64,000 nt of DNA from Hyparrhenia diplandra (Eukaryota; Streptophyta; Magnoliopsida; Poales; Poaceae): the NCBI GenBank assembly GCA_015847255.1, contig JADLZK010009398.1:62001-126000 (forward strand), read 5' to 3'. The notes under the pieces were generated by a model that searched no databases, had not been told where the DNA came from, and saw nothing but the letters and a program-made list of their open reading frames with translations. How positions within the stretch are numbered: position 1 is the first letter of the stretch; every line of letters begins with the position of its first letter. The position numbers and the translations under genes are program-made. Shown piece by piece: positions 42,894-53,523 of this stretch.

Positions 42894-43875
42894 GGGAAAA
42901 AGTCTACAACACCCCCCGAGCTTTGGCACCCGGATTAATCCACCCCCGAGGTTTAAAAGCAGTCTAAACGACACCCCATACTTTCCTAAACCGTTTAAAG
43001 AACCCCCCGCGTGGTTTTGGGTGGTACATTTTTGGTCGGTTGGGCATTCCACCGTTCAAAGCCCGATATGGTGGCACTAAGCCATTTGATTTGGCGGGAA
43101 GGGATGGGTATTTCCACGAAGAGCTGCATTGTCCACTCATTTGGCACCAAATAGACACGTAAGAGTCTCACCGTTGTTCATACTAGGACACATAAACACA
43201 TTGATTCAATGATAATAAACAAAACTCATACTAAATATAGTATGATTACAGTTTGGAATCAACAAAAAAAGAAAAAAAAAACAATATGCATCAACCGACT
43301 CTTTGTGAGCTAGGGGCGCCCACGCGGGGAATAGGACATGCATGGCGAGCTCAAGCCCCATGACTAGGCCGCAGTCGGGCAACGGAAGAACGGGTGTTGC
43401 GCGACGATGGCAGATATTGGTGCTTCGATGTGGCCCGACGTGGATCGAGGCGCGCCCGCCTTGATGCGCAGGTCGACCGCGAGGCGGCGCTGGCCGCGGG
43501 ATCGCAGCAGCGAGGTCAGTGCGGCGGCACCCGGCTTGGCCGCGGAGCGGCGTCAAGGCCGAGGGCCGACGCGGACTAGAGGCGAGGCGCCGCGCGGCTT
43601 CGAACCGGAGCTCGATGCCGCGTCAAGGTTGCAGAGTGGAGAGGGAGGGTGAGAAACGAAACGGGAATACGAGATTATTTTTGGTCCATGGGTTCCGACC
43701 GGTGTGGCCCCACCCACACATTGGTTGGGCATGTAGGCAAACACAGTCCCAAAACCACCGAGGGGTTAGGTAAACGGTTTAGGGAAGTATAGGGTGCTAT
43801 TTAGACCTTTTTAAACCTCGAGGGGTGGATTAACCGGGGTGTCAAAGCTCAGGGGGTGTTGTAGACTTTTTTCCT
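42894..43875. mobile_element. Mutator-like element with TIRs of about 125 bp and a GC-rich core (possible Pack-MULE)
   Basis: The long inverted termini are 42894-43022 and 43756-43875 (GGGAAAAAGTCTACAACACC and AGGAAAAAAGTCTACAACAC when read inwards). They are flanked by A-rich, duplication-like TAAAAAAA on both sides. The roughly 730-bp interior contains a GC-rich segment (43380-43660) open in several frames, unlike the AT-rich surroundings. No transposase is present. Confidence 0.7.
43380..43660. other. GC-rich candidate captured gene fragment in the Mutator-like element
   Basis: Open plus-strand frames (for example ADIGASMWPDVDRGAPALMR) and minus-strand frames are both long, so the coding strand cannot be told. 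No family is recognised. Pack-MULEs prefer GC-rich 5' gene parts, which fits, but capture is inference. Confidence 0.3.
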
Positions 43876-43933
43876 AAAAAAATAGCCCATCTCCAACAGT
43901 TTGGTATAATTCACTTGCCAAATTCAGATTTAA

Positions 43934-44050
43934 TTTACATCAGGAATCCTAAAAACAAATGAAATTATGTTATGCCCTTCCACCTCTTGAAAACTTACAT
44001 CGGGAACCCCGAGACAAACAAAATTATGTGTATGCCCTTCCACCTCTTCT
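43934..44050. repeat. Two tandem copies of a unit of about 57 bp
   Basis: TTTACATCAGGAATCCTAAA and TTACATCGGGAACCCCGAGA each begin a copy. Both end in ATGCCCTTCCACCTCTT. Confidence 0.75.
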
Positions 44051-44132
44051 AATACGCACGGATGCATCGGCGGATACGCACGCATATATATGCGCATCAC
44101 GTAGGGAAAGAATAGCAAGTTGGGAAAGACAA

Positions 44133-44345
44133 CACTATACGGGGAGGACCTCTATTCCCCGGCTCGGTTGGGCCACTATTCCTAGTTGTAAAACCGGAAT
44201 ACGAGTTGGGGAATAGAGGTCCTTCAAAGGGAATAGAGGTAGGGGTTTTATTCGGTTGGAGGTACCAACCGGGAGTAAAGCTCCTCCCGTGCACGTGGTC
44301 GGGAGGGAGGGCTTTACTCCCGGTTGGTATCTCCAACCGACCAAA
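44133..44345. mobile_element. Possible CACTA terminus with inverted-repeat modules
   Basis: CACTATACGGGGAGG at 44133 looks like a CACTA-type terminus. It is followed by two hairpins (44146-44222 and 44252-44340). The second contains the words ACCAACCGGGAGTAAAG and CTTTACTCCCGGTTGGT, common in CACTA-derived grass repeats. The opposite terminus was not found. Confidence 0.4.
44252..44340. repeat. 89-bp near-perfect hairpin
   Basis: The arms 44252-44281 and 44311-44340 pair at 29 of 30 positions. The loop-side bases CTCCTCCCG and CGGGAGGGA pair further. Its size is in the range of plant small-RNA precursors. Confidence 0.8.
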
Positions 44346-45139
44346 GGTTTTTTTTCTTTGATTTCGTTCGGATCGATTTTCATTTTAATTCCTAATGACA
44401 TTTGAATATGCTTATTAATTCCTAATCGGTTGGGAAATAAAAGTAATGTATACATATATTAAAAGCGCACATATATATATATATTACACATATATATAAT
44501 TATCGTACACATATATTACACATTAATAATTATTCAAGCACACATATATTAAGGCGTTCATACATGTTTCGATCTACATATTAAGATATCTACATGTCCC
44601 GATTACAGCAGAGGAGGATCCTTTGGCAGCTATTTGTCTTTGGAATCGTAGTAGAACTCGCCGGAAGGCTCTAGGATCTAGCGTATTAATAAATCCGCAA
44701 TGCTCTCTTGTATGGCTTCAAGATGCTTGTCTTCTAATGTTTCCTGCATTAACTTATTTGTCTTCAATTTGAGTTAAATAAAAAGTATTAGCATATATAT
44801 AAGATATGATTAGTTATATAAATATCGACGTCAATAGCAACAGACTTTTGATGTATATATGTAACCTTTCATTCTCGGTGTAATTTGAACGCTGTTCTGG
44901 GAGTGGTCTCTTTGGGAGTTGAACAATCTGTTATTTAGCAATTTACTTTGCATGTAGTTGTTTATAATCCTCATTCTGTAGTATGGCTGCTCATAGTTTA
45001 GTTGTTCAGGATAATATTCCAAGTTGTATTTTTGTGTACTAGTTGCCAATGATTTGGCAATAGTTAATGGGCAATGGAGAAGCTCTTCCATGTTCAACAA
45101 AAACAAATATTTGTACTCCAAATCACTTTTAGCGTAATT
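44341..45139. other. AT-rich intergenic stretch
   Basis: It has TA- and TACACATATA-rich simple sequence (44440-44570). A 128-codon minus-strand frame (45217-44831) lacks any recognisable domain and has AT-rich codon use, so it is not called. Confidence 0.4.
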
Positions 45140-45848
45140 TTGCCTGCAGCGGCGTACTGGGAAGGCATCTGTATCCAAGCGTTCGAGCTCGATGCCGCCA
45201 GGAATCGAGGCCTTCAAGGACTCCCGCTACAGTGACTCTGGCCCCACCTGTGTCGGCAGAATGCGCCGGAGGCAGCGCCCGAGGCAGAGTTTGAGAGAGA
45301 ACATGCATGGGTCAGTGGTAGGCCCCATGTTTCAACTATCTAAAAACTATTATATCTCACAAACCAAACATCCAAATTAAATTCGATTACACCATTAAAT
45401 TCGTTTCAATAAATCCTTCAAAACTAGATCTTACACGGATATATTTAGATAAAATTATAAGTGGACCCCACTCGATGGTAGCTGGTATAGAGTAAAGATA
45501 TACTTTCCCTCCGTCCCAAAAATGAACGGCGTTTTGGGTTTTACGTGCCACAAGTTTGATTTCGATTTATAGAAAATACATTATAAGATTTAAATCTCCA
45601 AATAAATTTGTTAAAAAACTAGATCAAAAGATCTTTCCAATGATACTAATTATGTAATATAAATATTAATCGTATTTTAATATATAATTGGGTAGATGTT
45701 TCGGGAAGCTTAAAAACGCCATTTATTTTGGGGACGGAGAGAGTAAAGGAGAGATGAGTATGGAGAAAGATCAGTAAATGAGGGGAATGATTTTGATGGC
45801 CAATGTGTATAGAAGGTAAATAATACGAACATGAGTCTGCGGATATTC
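45140..45848. mobile_element. Tourist/Harbinger-like MITE, copy B, interrupted by a Stowaway MITE
   Basis: It matches copy C (45852-46344) from CTGCAGCGGCG to GAGTCTGCGGATATTC, with the Stowaway element at 45503-45743 inserted. Its left end is not clear. Confidence 0.6.
45503..45743. mobile_element. Stowaway MITE, 241 bp
   Basis: The termini CTTTCCCTCCGTCCC and GGGGACGGAGAGAG are inverted, with TA duplications at 45501-45502 and 45744-45745. The parallel site in copy C (AGATATAAAGG near 46236) is uninterrupted. Confidence 0.9.
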
Positions 45849-45851
45849 TAA

Positions 45852-46344
45852 GACTGTCTGCACTCGTCTCCGAGAAAGCTTCTTCGAAGGCTTCCAGGAA
45901 TATACAGAAACAATGGGCTGCAGCGGCACCCTGAAAAGCCTACTTGACGGTGTTTCCAGCGCCAAATATACCGCCTCACAGGAGGCTTCCAGGAAGCACG
46001 GCATGGGCCCTACCATGCGCGCGTGAGAGAAGGGAGTGAGAGGAGAGAGAATCAGCAGCGGACCCCACTAGTTCAACTATCAAAAAAATGTTATAACTCA
46101 TAAATTAAAAGTTCAAATTAAATTCTGATTTCACCATTGAATTCGTTTCAATTAATCCTTCAAAACTAGATGTCACATGAATATATTTAGATAAAATTAT
46201 AAGTAAACCCAATCGATAGTAGTTAGTATAGAGTAGAGATATAAAGGAGGGATGAGTGCGAGAGAGAGTGTTGTAAAAAGAGAGAATCTTGATAACCTGG
46301 GATGTATAGAGGAAGGAAATAGAGAAACATGAGTGTGGATAGTC
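45852..46344. mobile_element. Tourist/Harbinger-like MITE, copy C, 493 bp
   Basis: The termini are GACTGTCTGCACTC and GAGTGTGGATAGTC, with TAA duplications at 45849-45851 and 46345-46347. It abuts copy B directly. It is non-coding. Confidence 0.8.
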
Positions 46345-46489
46345 TAAATATCTCCTCAAAGTTTATGCAATCAACGTGGAGAAGCAAAAGACAAAAAAAC
46401 AGGTTGTTAGGACAAAAACGAAGAAAACAAGACGGGACAAGAAAAAAATACAAACACACCAATAAATTTTATACATAAGAAAAATGGTG

Positions 46490-46494
46490 GGTTG
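46490..46494. repeat. Target-site duplication GGTTG, left copy
   Basis: Exact match to 48667-48671. Confidence 0.85.
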
Positions 46495-46764
46495 TGTTAT
46501 GAATGAGTCAAAAGTCACCGACATGACAGACTCATCATTATAGCTAATTAATGATTAGCGGAGAGGGAGCACTGTAGCAATGATTCATCATCGTATCAAT
46601 TTTGTATATATCCATATTGTCCCCCTATAAAGAGGGCCACTATTGGCTTATGTAAAGGCAAAGTGAAAGTAAATGAAATAAAGAGCTCCTCTTCTCCCTA
46701 TATCCTATGTTCCTTGTTCTTGAGTGTTCTCACTATCCATTATTGTAGACAGTGATTTCTAACA
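46495..46764 (+). repeat. 5' LTR of the short copia element
   Basis: It starts TGTTATGAATGAGTC and ends GATTTCTAACA. A CCTATAAAGAGG box is at 46624-46635. Confidence 0.9.
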
Positions 46765-46782
46765 CGTTATCAAAGACGAGTT
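46765..46782 (+). other. Primer-binding site of the short copia element
   Basis: CGTTATCAAAGACGAG follows the 5' LTR directly. It is a variant of the GTTATCAG-type sites of plant copia elements. Confidence 0.55.
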
Positions 46783-47394
46783 CTACAAGAGCTAACAGTA
46801 GAAGGTGAGAAATCGTTCTTTACAAACTCAACCTTGTTTCTACTCTCTACCATGAACTATCTTTGGATGAAGCAAGGAAGGCTATGCCTTCGCTCATCAC
46901 AAAATGGCCCCGAAGCGCCACATCCAGCCATCCTGAAGATGAGCATGGACAAGTTACCTGCATAAAGAACAAACCCGTCATCCTGATGATGACCGCGGCA
47001 GCAGCCAATGGTTCGGACTTCATGGTCGCGGAAGAGCAGGCCTCCACAGCCGCTCCGCCACCGCCATGATCGCCTGGGCGTGGATCGGGGTCCCTACATC
47101 CAAAACCGCAGAAGTGTGGGCTCAAGTGGATCCGGGTCCCTCGTATCCGTAAAACCGCAGTGGCACCACCACCGATGGCCATGAAATACCGATGTCCCCA
47201 GACATGCACCGATCCCTTACCTCCGTCCCGAAGACGAAAGCGGATCGAGTCCTCTCCGCCTTGAAGGCGAGTGGATCGGGCCATGGACGCCCCAAGCCCC
47301 GAAGACCGCCGCCGCCGCCGGCCCCCGAAGTCGGGACCTGCGCAGCTTTGGTCGGCTTCCCGCGCGGGCCCCGCAGCCGAGGATGAGGATGAGG

Positions 47395-48140
47395 AAATAT
47401 TGGGATCCGAAGTTTCATATCTGATTGCCATAGGAGCACTAATGTACCTTGCAAATTGCACAAGGCCCGATATTGCATTTGCAAGAAACCTGTTGGCAAG
47501 GTATAGCGCCGCACCCACCGAAGACATTGGGTCGGCATAAAAACCATCCTCAGTATTTACAAGGTACCCGGGACCTTGGATTATGGTACAGAAAGGAGGG
47601 ATTTCACTATGGTGGGTTATGTTGACGCCGGCTATATGTCCGACCCTCATAATGCCAAGTCACAAACCGGGTTTTGTTTTTCTCTCGTGGTGGTGCAGCC
47701 ATTTTTCTCGGGCGGTCCAGAAGCGGACTTTGGTTGCGACATCTACCAACCACTCGAAATAATCGCCTTATATGAAGCCTCACGTGAATGTGTTTGGCTA
47801 CGGCGAATGATTGATCACATCCGTAAGTCATGTGGCATGGAAACTACTAACACCCCTACCATTATCTATGAAGATAATGCGGCTTGTGTTACTGCAGATG
47901 CATATGGGCTATGTCAAGAGCAATCTTACGAAGCATATTGCTCCTAAATTCTTCTATCCTCATGAGCTCCAAGAGAGTGGGGAAGTGGATATCCCGCAAG
48001 CTAGGTCGGTGTGACAATCCGCAGATTTGTTCACAAAATCTCTCTTTCGCCTCTACCTTCCACAAGCATGTTCGTGGAATTGGCATGAGACGACTTAGAG
48101 AGTTGCAAGGTTCGGGGGGAGAATTTTCCCGGAAAGTATA
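47395..48140 (+). pseudogene. RNase H and pol C-terminus of the short copia element, broken
   Basis: The pieces show YLIAIGALMYLANCTRPDIA (end of RT), GYVDAGYMSDPHNAKSQTGF (first RNase H aspartate), LYEASRECVWLRRMI (glutamate region), YEDNAACV (next aspartate) and, in another frame, TKHIAPKFFYPHELQESGEV. RNase H would remove RNA from the cDNA hybrid. Frame changes and stops, together with the loss of gag, protease, integrase and most of RT, make it inactive. Confidence 0.78.
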
Positions 48141-48396
48141 AGCTCATAAACTTGACTCAGAAGGTCATAAGTCGATCCCCGAAGATCCGACCAAAGTATC
48201 AACTGTTGTATTTCTTTTTTTTTCCCTTGATGAGTTTTATCCCACTGGGTTTTCTCATGCAAGGTTTTTAATGAGGCAATAGGTGCAATTCAAGCCTATG
48301 CATGTGATGTACTCTTTTCTCCTACTTTTTCCCTTTGGGTTTTGAGAGGAGTTTTTAACGAGGCATTGGCATAGCACTTAATTGGCCAAGGGGGAG

Positions 48397-48666
48397 TGTT
48401 ATGAATGAGTCAAAAGTCACTGACGTGACAGACTCATCATTGTGGTCAATTAATGATTAGCAGGAGAGGGAGCACTGTAGCAATGATTCATCACTGTAGC
48501 AATTTTGTATGTATCCATATTATCCCCCTATAAAGAGGGCCACTATTGGCTGATGTAAAGGCAGTGAAAGTAAATGAAATAAAGAGCTCTTCTTCCCCCT
48601 ATATCCTGTGTTCCTTGTTCTTGAGTGTTCTCACTATCCTGTGTGTAGACGAGCTGATTTCTAACA
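48397..48666 (+). repeat. 3' LTR of the short copia element
   Basis: Same ends and length as 46495-46764, with few differences. Confidence 0.9.
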
Positions 48667-48671
48667 GGTTG
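48667..48671. repeat. Target-site duplication GGTTG, right copy
   Basis: Partner of 46490-46494. Confidence 0.85.
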
Positions 48672-48876
48672 AATTATTCGATACATCACACCTTACTAAA
48701 CTATATGCTTCTTTGGCTACACAACACTGTCCTCCAACTTTGCTCTTCCGTCTTCCCCCGTTCACCCAAATTACTCACAAATCACAAAGTATAAAATACA
48801 TTTGCCAAGAACAATTTCAATATAAATACAACATATGCAGGCAACAGTGTCCAAAATGGTGGTCTTGGCCTTGAAG
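48672..48876. other. Stretch downstream of the RCC1-like gene
   Basis: No coding sequence. It probably includes the former 3' untranslated region of the minus-strand RCC1-like gene. Confidence 0.4.
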
Positions 48877-49993
48877 CTAACCACTAGGCGCCGCAATTGG
48901 TATGTCTTCCATACTCTTTTGGAACATTATCTCAGTAGGTTTTAAACACCCACGGATGTACTCCTGCCCAAGTTGTGCTCGCTCATTGTCCCCAAACCCG
49001 AATACAATGCCCATATTGGTCACCGCAACAGTGTGATACAGTCCAGTGCTGATTTGGGAAACGTAGTGATCCTGCAGGCTCTCAAGAACGCGGGGCCTCA
49101 TTACTTTGTCTGATGATCCTCGGTCAGGAAATCCTAAACTCCCAAAGCCCATCCATCCAAATGCAACAACTGAGCCCTCGTCTGTGAGAACGAACAAACG
49201 TCTTTCTCTTCCTTGCACATACCTGAAAAATTAAGAAAAGGTTTCAGACATGGAACTGATAAGTAACACGTGTGAATATCAAAGGGCACTTTAATTAGAC
49301 CAAGAAATTTGTATCTCATATTGCTGTATAGAAGAAATAACTTAAACTTGTGACAAAAATGCAATGCCGCTTTTATTTAACTGTTGCAAAGTGATTGCTA
49401 AACATCTTCCTTGCCAATAAATGCAACACACCTGCACAGCAACTTGGCCCTTCAAGCTGCTGATCAACTCTGGGCTAGTTTTATCATTCTCATCACCATG
49501 ACCTAAGGCTCCACAGTATCCTCTGCCCCAAGTATAAACCTGCAAATTCAGACTTTATACTTATGCCTGGAGAGCAATCATTAACAGCATACATGTGAAT
49601 GCGAACAGGACAATATAGACTTACATATCCTAGTGCATCAAGAGCCACAGCATGCTCATCTCCAGCAGAAACACGGACTACATGAATGTTCCTCCTCTTA
49701 AATGATTGGATTGCACGAGGAAGAAGTTCGTCATGCTGATCCCCATGTCCAAGGCAGAAATTAGTGCAAGACCCAAAAGACTGAACTGTTCCATCATCTG
49801 TTACAGCAAACGTGTAGCTTGCACCGGCTGCAATCTGCACCACCTGAGTGGGGCCTTCAAACAACTCAATAAGCTTTGGAGTGGCCCTGTCTATGGTGTC
49901 ACCATGACCTAGTTGGCCATGTGTATTACTTCCACAAGTATATACTTGTCCATCCCTTGTAAGAATCACAGTAAAACTTAGACAAGTAGCAAC
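48877..49993 (-). pseudogene. RCC1-repeat protein gene, 3' half only
   Basis: RCC1-type proteins fold as a seven-blade beta-propeller (family members include RCC1 and UVR8). Three minus-strand exons are seen. Exon 49625-49993 runs from after CAG to TAT|GTAAGT (RDGQVYTCGSNTHGQLGHGD, SYTFAVTDDGTVQSFG, GDEHAVALDALGY). Exon 49432-49539 is VYTWGRGYCGALGHGDENDK. The last exon runs from about 49223 to 48877 (LTDEGSVVAFGWMGFGSLGF, STGLYHTVAVTN), with a stop at 48877-48879. The first two exons join in phase 0. In the third the phase-0 frame reads VCARKRKTF, then breaks at a GTTC GTTC direct repeat (near 49189-49196), after which the RCC1 frame continues. The 5' exons are missing upstream, where unrelated GC-rich DNA begins. 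It is most likely a truncated, frameshifted pseudogene. Confidence 0.8.
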
Positions 49994-50159
49994 CTGAGAA
50001 AATAAGATATCATAAGATTCTGAAAGATCTTAATGGCTCAGCCTAGTGAATAAACAGTATATAAATAAATAGCCTCATAAAGTTTATCCCAATAACACAT
50101 AGATACATAAGTCACCAAAAAAAAACATGGAGAGCTGATTTAATAGAAAGTATGAAACT

Positions 50160-50960
50160 AAACTAGCAACCGCCATGGCCGACCTCGACGTCCCCCGCCG
50201 CCTACCCATACCCAAAACCGGATGAGTCTAGCCCGGCCCGCTCGGGCGGCGCCGCCGCCGCCGCTCACACGCCGGCCACCGCCCGTGTCGGCGCGCCGAC
50301 CGCCCAGCCGGTGGCCGGATTCTAAAGCCGTGGGAAGGAATTGAAACCCTAACCCGCCCGGAACCCTAACTTCGCCGGAGCCCGCCGGAACCCTAACTTC
50401 GCCGAGCCAGCGGAACCCTAACCGCCACCGCCGCCTGCCGTCCCGCCGCCGCCGTGGCCGCGACGGGCTGTGGGCCGCCCACCAAAGGGGTGGGTCGGCG
50501 ACGATTGGCGCCGACCGGTTCGCGCCGATGATTCCCGGGTTTAGGGGCGGCCCGGCCGCCGATGGATTCTCGGCATTTGCTCAACTCATCCAAGATGACA
50601 GTGTCTATTGCGGCTTTTCTCAAAGCGTGATAGTGATGGAGCTCGTCAACCCGTGGTTGGGGCCCGGCCTCCGACAATGGCCGGCGGAGATGGAATCGGA
50701 GGATTTGGGCCGCAGTGGTTCCAAGTACTGGCTTGTAATTTCTTTGTTTTTAGAGACCTTTGTGCTTTTTAGTAGTGCAGTTATTCGGCGGCGGCGGATG
50801 TGTAGTTGAGTCAGTTTTAATCCCCCTATTTTTAGTAGTGCAATTATTCTGTATTGAATTGTTTCAACATAGAAAAACGTCTTGTTCTAGATGTCTCCGT
50901 GTTGACACTCAAAAATGTCCGAGAGAAGTTCAAGTGTTATAGATGAATTATAATGATGGC
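50160..50960. other. GC-rich stretch with no assigned gene
   Basis: It has open frames on both strands. The plus-strand frame from 50528 reads MIPGFRGGPAADGFSAFAQ, then DDSVYCGFSQSVIVMELVN, without a recognisable family. A GGAACCCTAACTTCGCC-type repeat occurs at 50345-50425. Confidence 0.4.
50345..50425. repeat. Short tandem repeats containing AACCCTAAC
   Basis: GGAACCCTAACTTCGCC recurs at about 31-bp spacing with related flanks. The word is telomere-like but the spacing is not. Confidence 0.6.
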
Positions 50961-51230
50961 TTAGCGACTTCTCCACCACTTGCGACCTCTCCGGCAGCTC
51001 GGCGATGGCTCGCTAACCACTCCGAGCAGATCGCCGGCCTCTCCGAGTAGCTGGCCGACGACCTCTCCGTATTTTGGTGACCTCTCCAAGAGGGAAATTC
51101 AAGTGAATATAAGAGAAGAGGGAACACGTCTCCACATTCCAGGCATAATCCGGAAGCAACGAGGATACATGCAAGGGAAGAGAAGGGAGACAGCGAGCGT
51201 GGGTATATGGGTCCAGTCCATATGCCTAGT
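50961..51230. other. CTCTCCG-rich intergenic stretch
   Basis: Repeated GACCTCTCCG and CACTCCGAG words occur near 50970-51080. No gene is seen. Confidence 0.35.
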
Positions 51231-51376
51231 ATAAAATCTCAAAACCACTTTGAATACAAAAATATTGATACAAATTTTGTGTACTAATTTTACATATATT
51301 TCAAGTATAATTGTTGGTCAAAGTTTATAAAATTTGACTTTCTAAAAATACGCCTATCATTTTTGGACGGAGGGAG
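51231..51376. mobile_element. Stowaway-like MITE, right end
   Basis: It ends CATTTTTGGACGGAGGGAG followed by TA. The left terminus is degraded. Confidence 0.5.
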
Positions 51377-51807
51377 TATACGAGAACACAAATCGGCTCA
51401 ATATCTAAGAGCTGTCATCACGTAAGGCAAAAGAGAGCAAAGAGGTTGAAAGGAAAGAGGCGCGCATGCACACGTCACAGCAGGCTTATGTGATCAGCTA
51501 TCGGGAATGTCCATACACGAAGGCCAACTAACATATTTGGCCACGTTTATTTGATATATGGGTATATATGGCTGATCGGTGCAGGAAGCAAAAAGGAATA
51601 TTATTTTATTCATGGAAGGCACGACATCCAGATAGGGGTATGCATCGTATATATGTACATGCATACATGGCTAATCAGATATGGTGTTCGTCTACGTGCT
51701 CGACAAGTGGACGTGTTCACGTGCAGGACTCTTGTCGATTGGGCCAGAACAGAGAAGATACGACGACCGAAGAAACTTCAACGTAAAGGCTCTATACGTA
51801 AGGGAAA
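51377..51807. other. Host sequence of the Helitron, left side
   Basis: No gene is seen. It joins directly to 54889 when the Helitron is removed. The combined sequence (CAGGACTCTTGTCGATTGGG near 51725 to TAAACCCCGCCATTG near 54980) looks like part of an old gypsy LTR, but the family is not identified. Confidence 0.4.
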
Positions 51808-52059
51808 CTAGGGAAGCACCCCGCGCGTTGCTGCGAGAATTAAGAAAATGCAATGATCATAAGAGGAAATTTCATGACATCATCTCGCACGATAGGAATA
51901 TGAGCTTATTATAGAAAGTTAAAAATATCAGTGTATTGAGTATACACAACTATTTTTAAGACCAAAGTGCCAAGCTATTTAAACTGAAGTATCTGAACCG
52001 AGTATAACCCAAAAATTATTAAGACCACACAGCGGTAATTTAAAAAAAAGACTCGTAAT

Positions 52060-53000
52060 TATTTATTTGAGTGAGTCCTTGGCAGCGGACATAATTCCTC
52101 CTGTTGCGTTCTTCATGGCTGATGTTGAGAACAATCTGCAATGGTTAACTGTATTAATAGCGAGTATAGCATAGATTTCAGATATTATTATTGATTGATT
52201 ATTTGGAGCTTTGCTGATTCTAATAACTTTTGAGCAAATGATAGTACTTAGAATTAACCGTGTGAAGCAGTGTCTATAACTTAAAGGAAACGATGGCAAT
52301 TATTTTCTTAGGAAAACATAATCTATCATTTCAGGTATATGTTTTCCGGGAGGAACCTGATTTGGAGGGGGAACAACTCAACAATTACCACGCTTGCATA
52401 ACAATCGGCACCAATGAAGCTGCCTACAATTCTGTGCACAAAATTAGAGGGCAATTGTTGATGCTCGTGGATGGCAACTATTTCGAAATTGGAGGCAGGA
52501 ACACAACTGACCAAGAACGCACATGTGCCTACGATGGGGCTGAGAATTTGAGTGGGCACAGTCATGGAGAGCACCATATAAATCATAGAAGGGATGTAAC
52601 GGAATAGATGCAAGATAAATAAGTATTTCATTGTATCAGAGAAAAATAAGTGTTACCAAGTTTAGTAATGCATGGCTTTATATTTGAATGGTGAGAGAGA
52701 TTCCAGCCTTCGATCACTTCTTTTTGGTTTATATACATCTGAAGACAGCTCACAGAGGGGCAATGAGGTGCATCATTTTCAGCATCAATTGTATCACATG
52801 AAACTAACATCTTCCTTCATCCTAATGCTTGTTGAAGTGACACCAACTGCACCTGTCATAAGATGACCGATATACCAGCTGCAACACAAATCAGGTGAAA
52901 AACATATTGAAAGTTGAAGCATTGGCCTGCATTTATAAATCAAACTACATGCAAAGCTGGAATAGAAACAATTTCAGTTTTCTAAGAGAAAAAGAAGCAA
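52060..53000 (-). other. Helitron interior with unassigned exon-like pieces
   Basis: Splice-acceptor-like TTGCAG and GTTGCAG sites occur near 52142 and 52876 on the minus strand. They are followed by short open pieces (for example WYIGHLMTGAVGVTSTSIR and TIDAENDAPHCPSVSCLQM) that I cannot assign. They may be further captured exons or chance. Confidence 0.3.
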
Positions 53001-53060
53001 TGGCAGTAGCTGCAAATTCATGTTCAAATACGTTTGCCTAGGCAATTTCAGGAACGTGCT

Positions 53061-53182
53061 AGCTACTAACCGTGAAGAACGTCCAGTGCCGCCGCCTGGT
53101 TTGTGAAGAACGTCATGGACTGCTAGTATACCGCGGCGTATACTAGTGTCATCGCCCATATGGGGAACAGGCGGAGCAAATT
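53061..53182 (-). pseudogene. NRT1/PTR (NPF) transporter exon fragment
   Basis: After the acceptor-like TTTAG near 53183 the minus strand reads YPNLLRLFPIWAMTLVYAAV, then QSMTFFTNQAAALDVLH, ending CACG|GTTAGT. The pattern RxFPIWA, VYAQ and TFFxxQ belongs to the proton-coupled nitrate/peptide transporter family, which moves nitrate, peptides or hormones across membranes. A TAG stop stands where the alanine codon of VYAQ would be, so the piece is non-functional. It is about 40 of the family's roughly 600 residues and lies inside the Helitron. Confidence 0.6.
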
Positions 53183-53294
53183 TGGATAGCTCTAAAGAAA
53201 CATAACCTATTGCTCAGTGACCAACACAAAGCTGAATAATTCTAAAGAACAAAACCTATCATTCGCAAAGTTGGATATTAGGATATATAGTTCT

Positions 53295-53363
53295 AAAGAA
53301 ACAGAACCTATCGCTCGCTCAATGACTATCGGTGGCTGAACTTAAGTATATCCAACAATCGAG
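53295..53363. repeat. 69-bp perfect direct repeat, copy 1
   Basis: AAAGAAACAGAACCTATCGC through CAACAATCGAG is identical to 53921-53989. It lies within the Helitron, outside the exon pieces. Confidence 0.9.
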
Positions 53364-53523
53364 TCGTGACTGAAAATGTGTGTTCACCTTTCACAAATCT
53401 AAAAGTGAACATAAATAACTCAAAATGCATTCATACACACTTGGTTAGCATATATCAGAATATGAGATAATACTGAAGAATATAAGGCTATAAGCAACTG
53501 AAAAAGGAAACCATGCCTCGTAC

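Larger units (their letters stand above)
46495..48666 (+). mobile_element. Short copia element (deletion derivative) with 270-bp LTRs
   Basis: The LTRs 46495-46764 and 48397-48666 are each exactly 270 bp. A primer-binding-like CGTTATCAAAGACGAG follows the first, and the purine tract CCAAGGGGGAG precedes the second. GGTTG flanks both ends. The 1.6-kb interior keeps only an RNase H remnant, so it cannot move alone. Confidence 0.9.

Noticed and set aside
44831..45217. 128-codon minus-strand frame in AT-rich DNA
   Set aside because: No recognisable domain, atypical composition, and overlap with MITE copy B. Probably chance.
46863..47386. Frames on both strands in the interior of the short copia element (for example 267 codons minus)
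   Set aside because: They cross the GC-rich deletion-derivative interior and the RNase H remnant. No motif is present on the minus strand.
50345..50425. AACCCTAAC words suggesting telomeric repeat
   Set aside because: The plant telomere unit (TTTAGGG) is not tandem here. The spacing is about 31 bp within GC-rich DNA.
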